From: Flavobacterium hibernum
Lineage (GTDB): Bacteria > Bacteroidota > Bacteroidia > Flavobacteriales > Flavobacteriaceae
Direction of reading: 5' to 3'
NCBI RefSeq assembly: GCF_000832125.1
Contig: NZ_JPRK01000003.1
Coordinates: 124,001 to 188,000 of the forward strand
DNA length: 64,000 nt
Position numbers and translations under genes: made by a program. The notes under the pieces were generated by a model. That model was not told the origin of the DNA. It ran no database searches and saw only the letters and a list, made by a program, of their open reading frames with translations. This document shows, one piece after another, positions 63,555 to 64,000 of the stretch (its first letter is position 1; each line of letters opens with the position of its first letter).

Positions 63555-63998
63555 TTATATTCCTAAATGTTTCAGATAGTCCAGTTTAGATTGTGCTTCT
63601 ATCATCTTAATAAAATTGTTAGTTTCTCTATAACAGATTACGAGGTTTTTTAAAGCATCATCATTTATTGGGTATATTTCAAGAGCTTTATTGTAATGTA
63701 TGATGGCGTTCTCAATATCATTATTTTCGTAATAATCAACTCCAATGTTGTTTAGTTTATCTGTCTTTTGAGCTAATTCTCCTTTTATATTGATAGGGAG
63801 TGTCTGAAATTTGTTTAGAAAAGTTTGAATTTCTTCAATGCCACTATTATTCGTTGAAGTAGCTTGCTTCAATGATTTTTCTTCTGACTTTAAATATTCA
63901 ATGTCAACATTTCTGTCGTGCATGTGTAATGTCACTTTATTAATAGTACCATTGGATTTATGAAGTGTTAAGCCATAGTCAGCAAAAGAAGATCCCAT
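63555..63998 (-). CDS. TPR-like protein, possibly incomplete at the window edge
   Basis: At least 147 residues. The C-terminal part holds tetratricopeptide-like helices: GVDYYENNDIENAIIHYNKA then LEIYPINDDALKNLVICYRE. The upstream part is polar. The first visible Met lies 2 bases from the window end, so the true start may be beyond it. Probably a protein-interaction repeat protein of the chromosome. Confidence 0.65.
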   Translation of the reverse strand: MGSSFADYGLTLHKSNGTINKVTLHMHDRNVDIEYLKSEEKSLKQATSTNNSGIEEIQTFLNKFQTLPINIKGELAQKTDKLNNIGVDYYENNDIENAIIHYNKALEIYPINDDALKNLVICYRETNNFIKMIEAQSKLDYLKHLGI

Positions 63999-64000
63999 AG

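Noticed and set aside
1..64000. CRISPR arrays, rRNA or tRNA genes
   Set aside because: No regularly spaced repeats of CRISPR type and no cloverleaf or rRNA-like segment noticed on either strand by eye; a covariance search was not possible.

Overview
The window is low-GC Bacteroidota DNA, most likely Flavobacterium or a close relative. The signs are TAnnTTTG-type -7 boxes, an H1-like histone gene next to small flavobacterial lipoproteins, AraC/TPR regulators, and a CTnDOT-type set of conjugation genes. An integrated element of about 51 kb (12140-63033) takes up most of it. I bounded the element by a 21-bp direct repeat (19 of 21 positions identical) that lies 110 bp before the integrase and again beyond the last element gene.

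Left flank (1-12139): AT-rich accessory chromosome with many small unknown genes, most on the minus strand. It holds a SEC-C protein, a DUF5677-like protein, lipoproteins, an AraC regulator, a TPR-TM-AraC signalling protein, a histone H1-like protein and a putative PD-(D/E)XK nuclease next to the insertion site.

Element backbone, left (12140-23018): tyrosine integrase, SSB, a DUF932 protein whose C-terminus is cut off, the first genes of a tra operon (ParA/TraA, DUF3408, TraD, one conserved unknown), an oriT-like intergenic region, then MobA, MobB relaxase and MobC coupling protein. TraE to TraQ are absent. The cut DUF932 faces the last tra gene across 230 bp, so I infer that an internal deletion turned an ICE into a mobilizable element.

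Cargo 1 (23019-36518) is a reactive-sulfur island. It has a Crp/Fnr regulator, a TauE/SafE exporter, sulfide:quinone reductase, cytochrome bd, a peroxiredoxin, two CstB-like persulfide dioxygenase-rhodaneses (one cytoplasmic, one exported), a free rhodanese, a TPMT-like methyltransferase, DUF2892 and HMA proteins, split YeeE/YedE transporters and a DUF2490 protein. Four copies of a TGTAAC-N4-GT operator each lie exactly 37 nt upstream (start to start) of a TAnnTTTG-like -7 box, in front of crp, the TSUP gene, the peroxiredoxin and the second CstB-like gene. This predicts a self-regulated class II Crp regulon. The sulfide:quinone reductase has a nonsense codon, cydB has a frameshift, and a thioredoxin gene is a remnant, so the respiratory arm looks dead while the persulfide arm is intact.

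Cargo 2 (36624-48713) is one long plus-strand run: a TolC/RND/adaptor efflux system, three TlpA-type thioredoxins, a DsbD split into two genes, a secreted DsrE-like protein and a metallophosphatase carrying the SoxB-type GHW(D/E)F motif but no signal peptide. I infer a periplasmic thiol/sulfur module.

Element backbone, right (48803-63033): RteC, a 1807-residue methylase-helicase, DUF1896, an inserted HEPN-like gene, an ORF6N protein, topoisomerase III, a DUF3945 protein, two small HTH proteins and a second RteC. A shared motif, GGCAGWGTTTGTC, occurs upstream of the ParA, DUF3945 and HTH operons. The right flank (63034-64000) holds a degenerate small gene and a TPR-like gene cut by the window edge.
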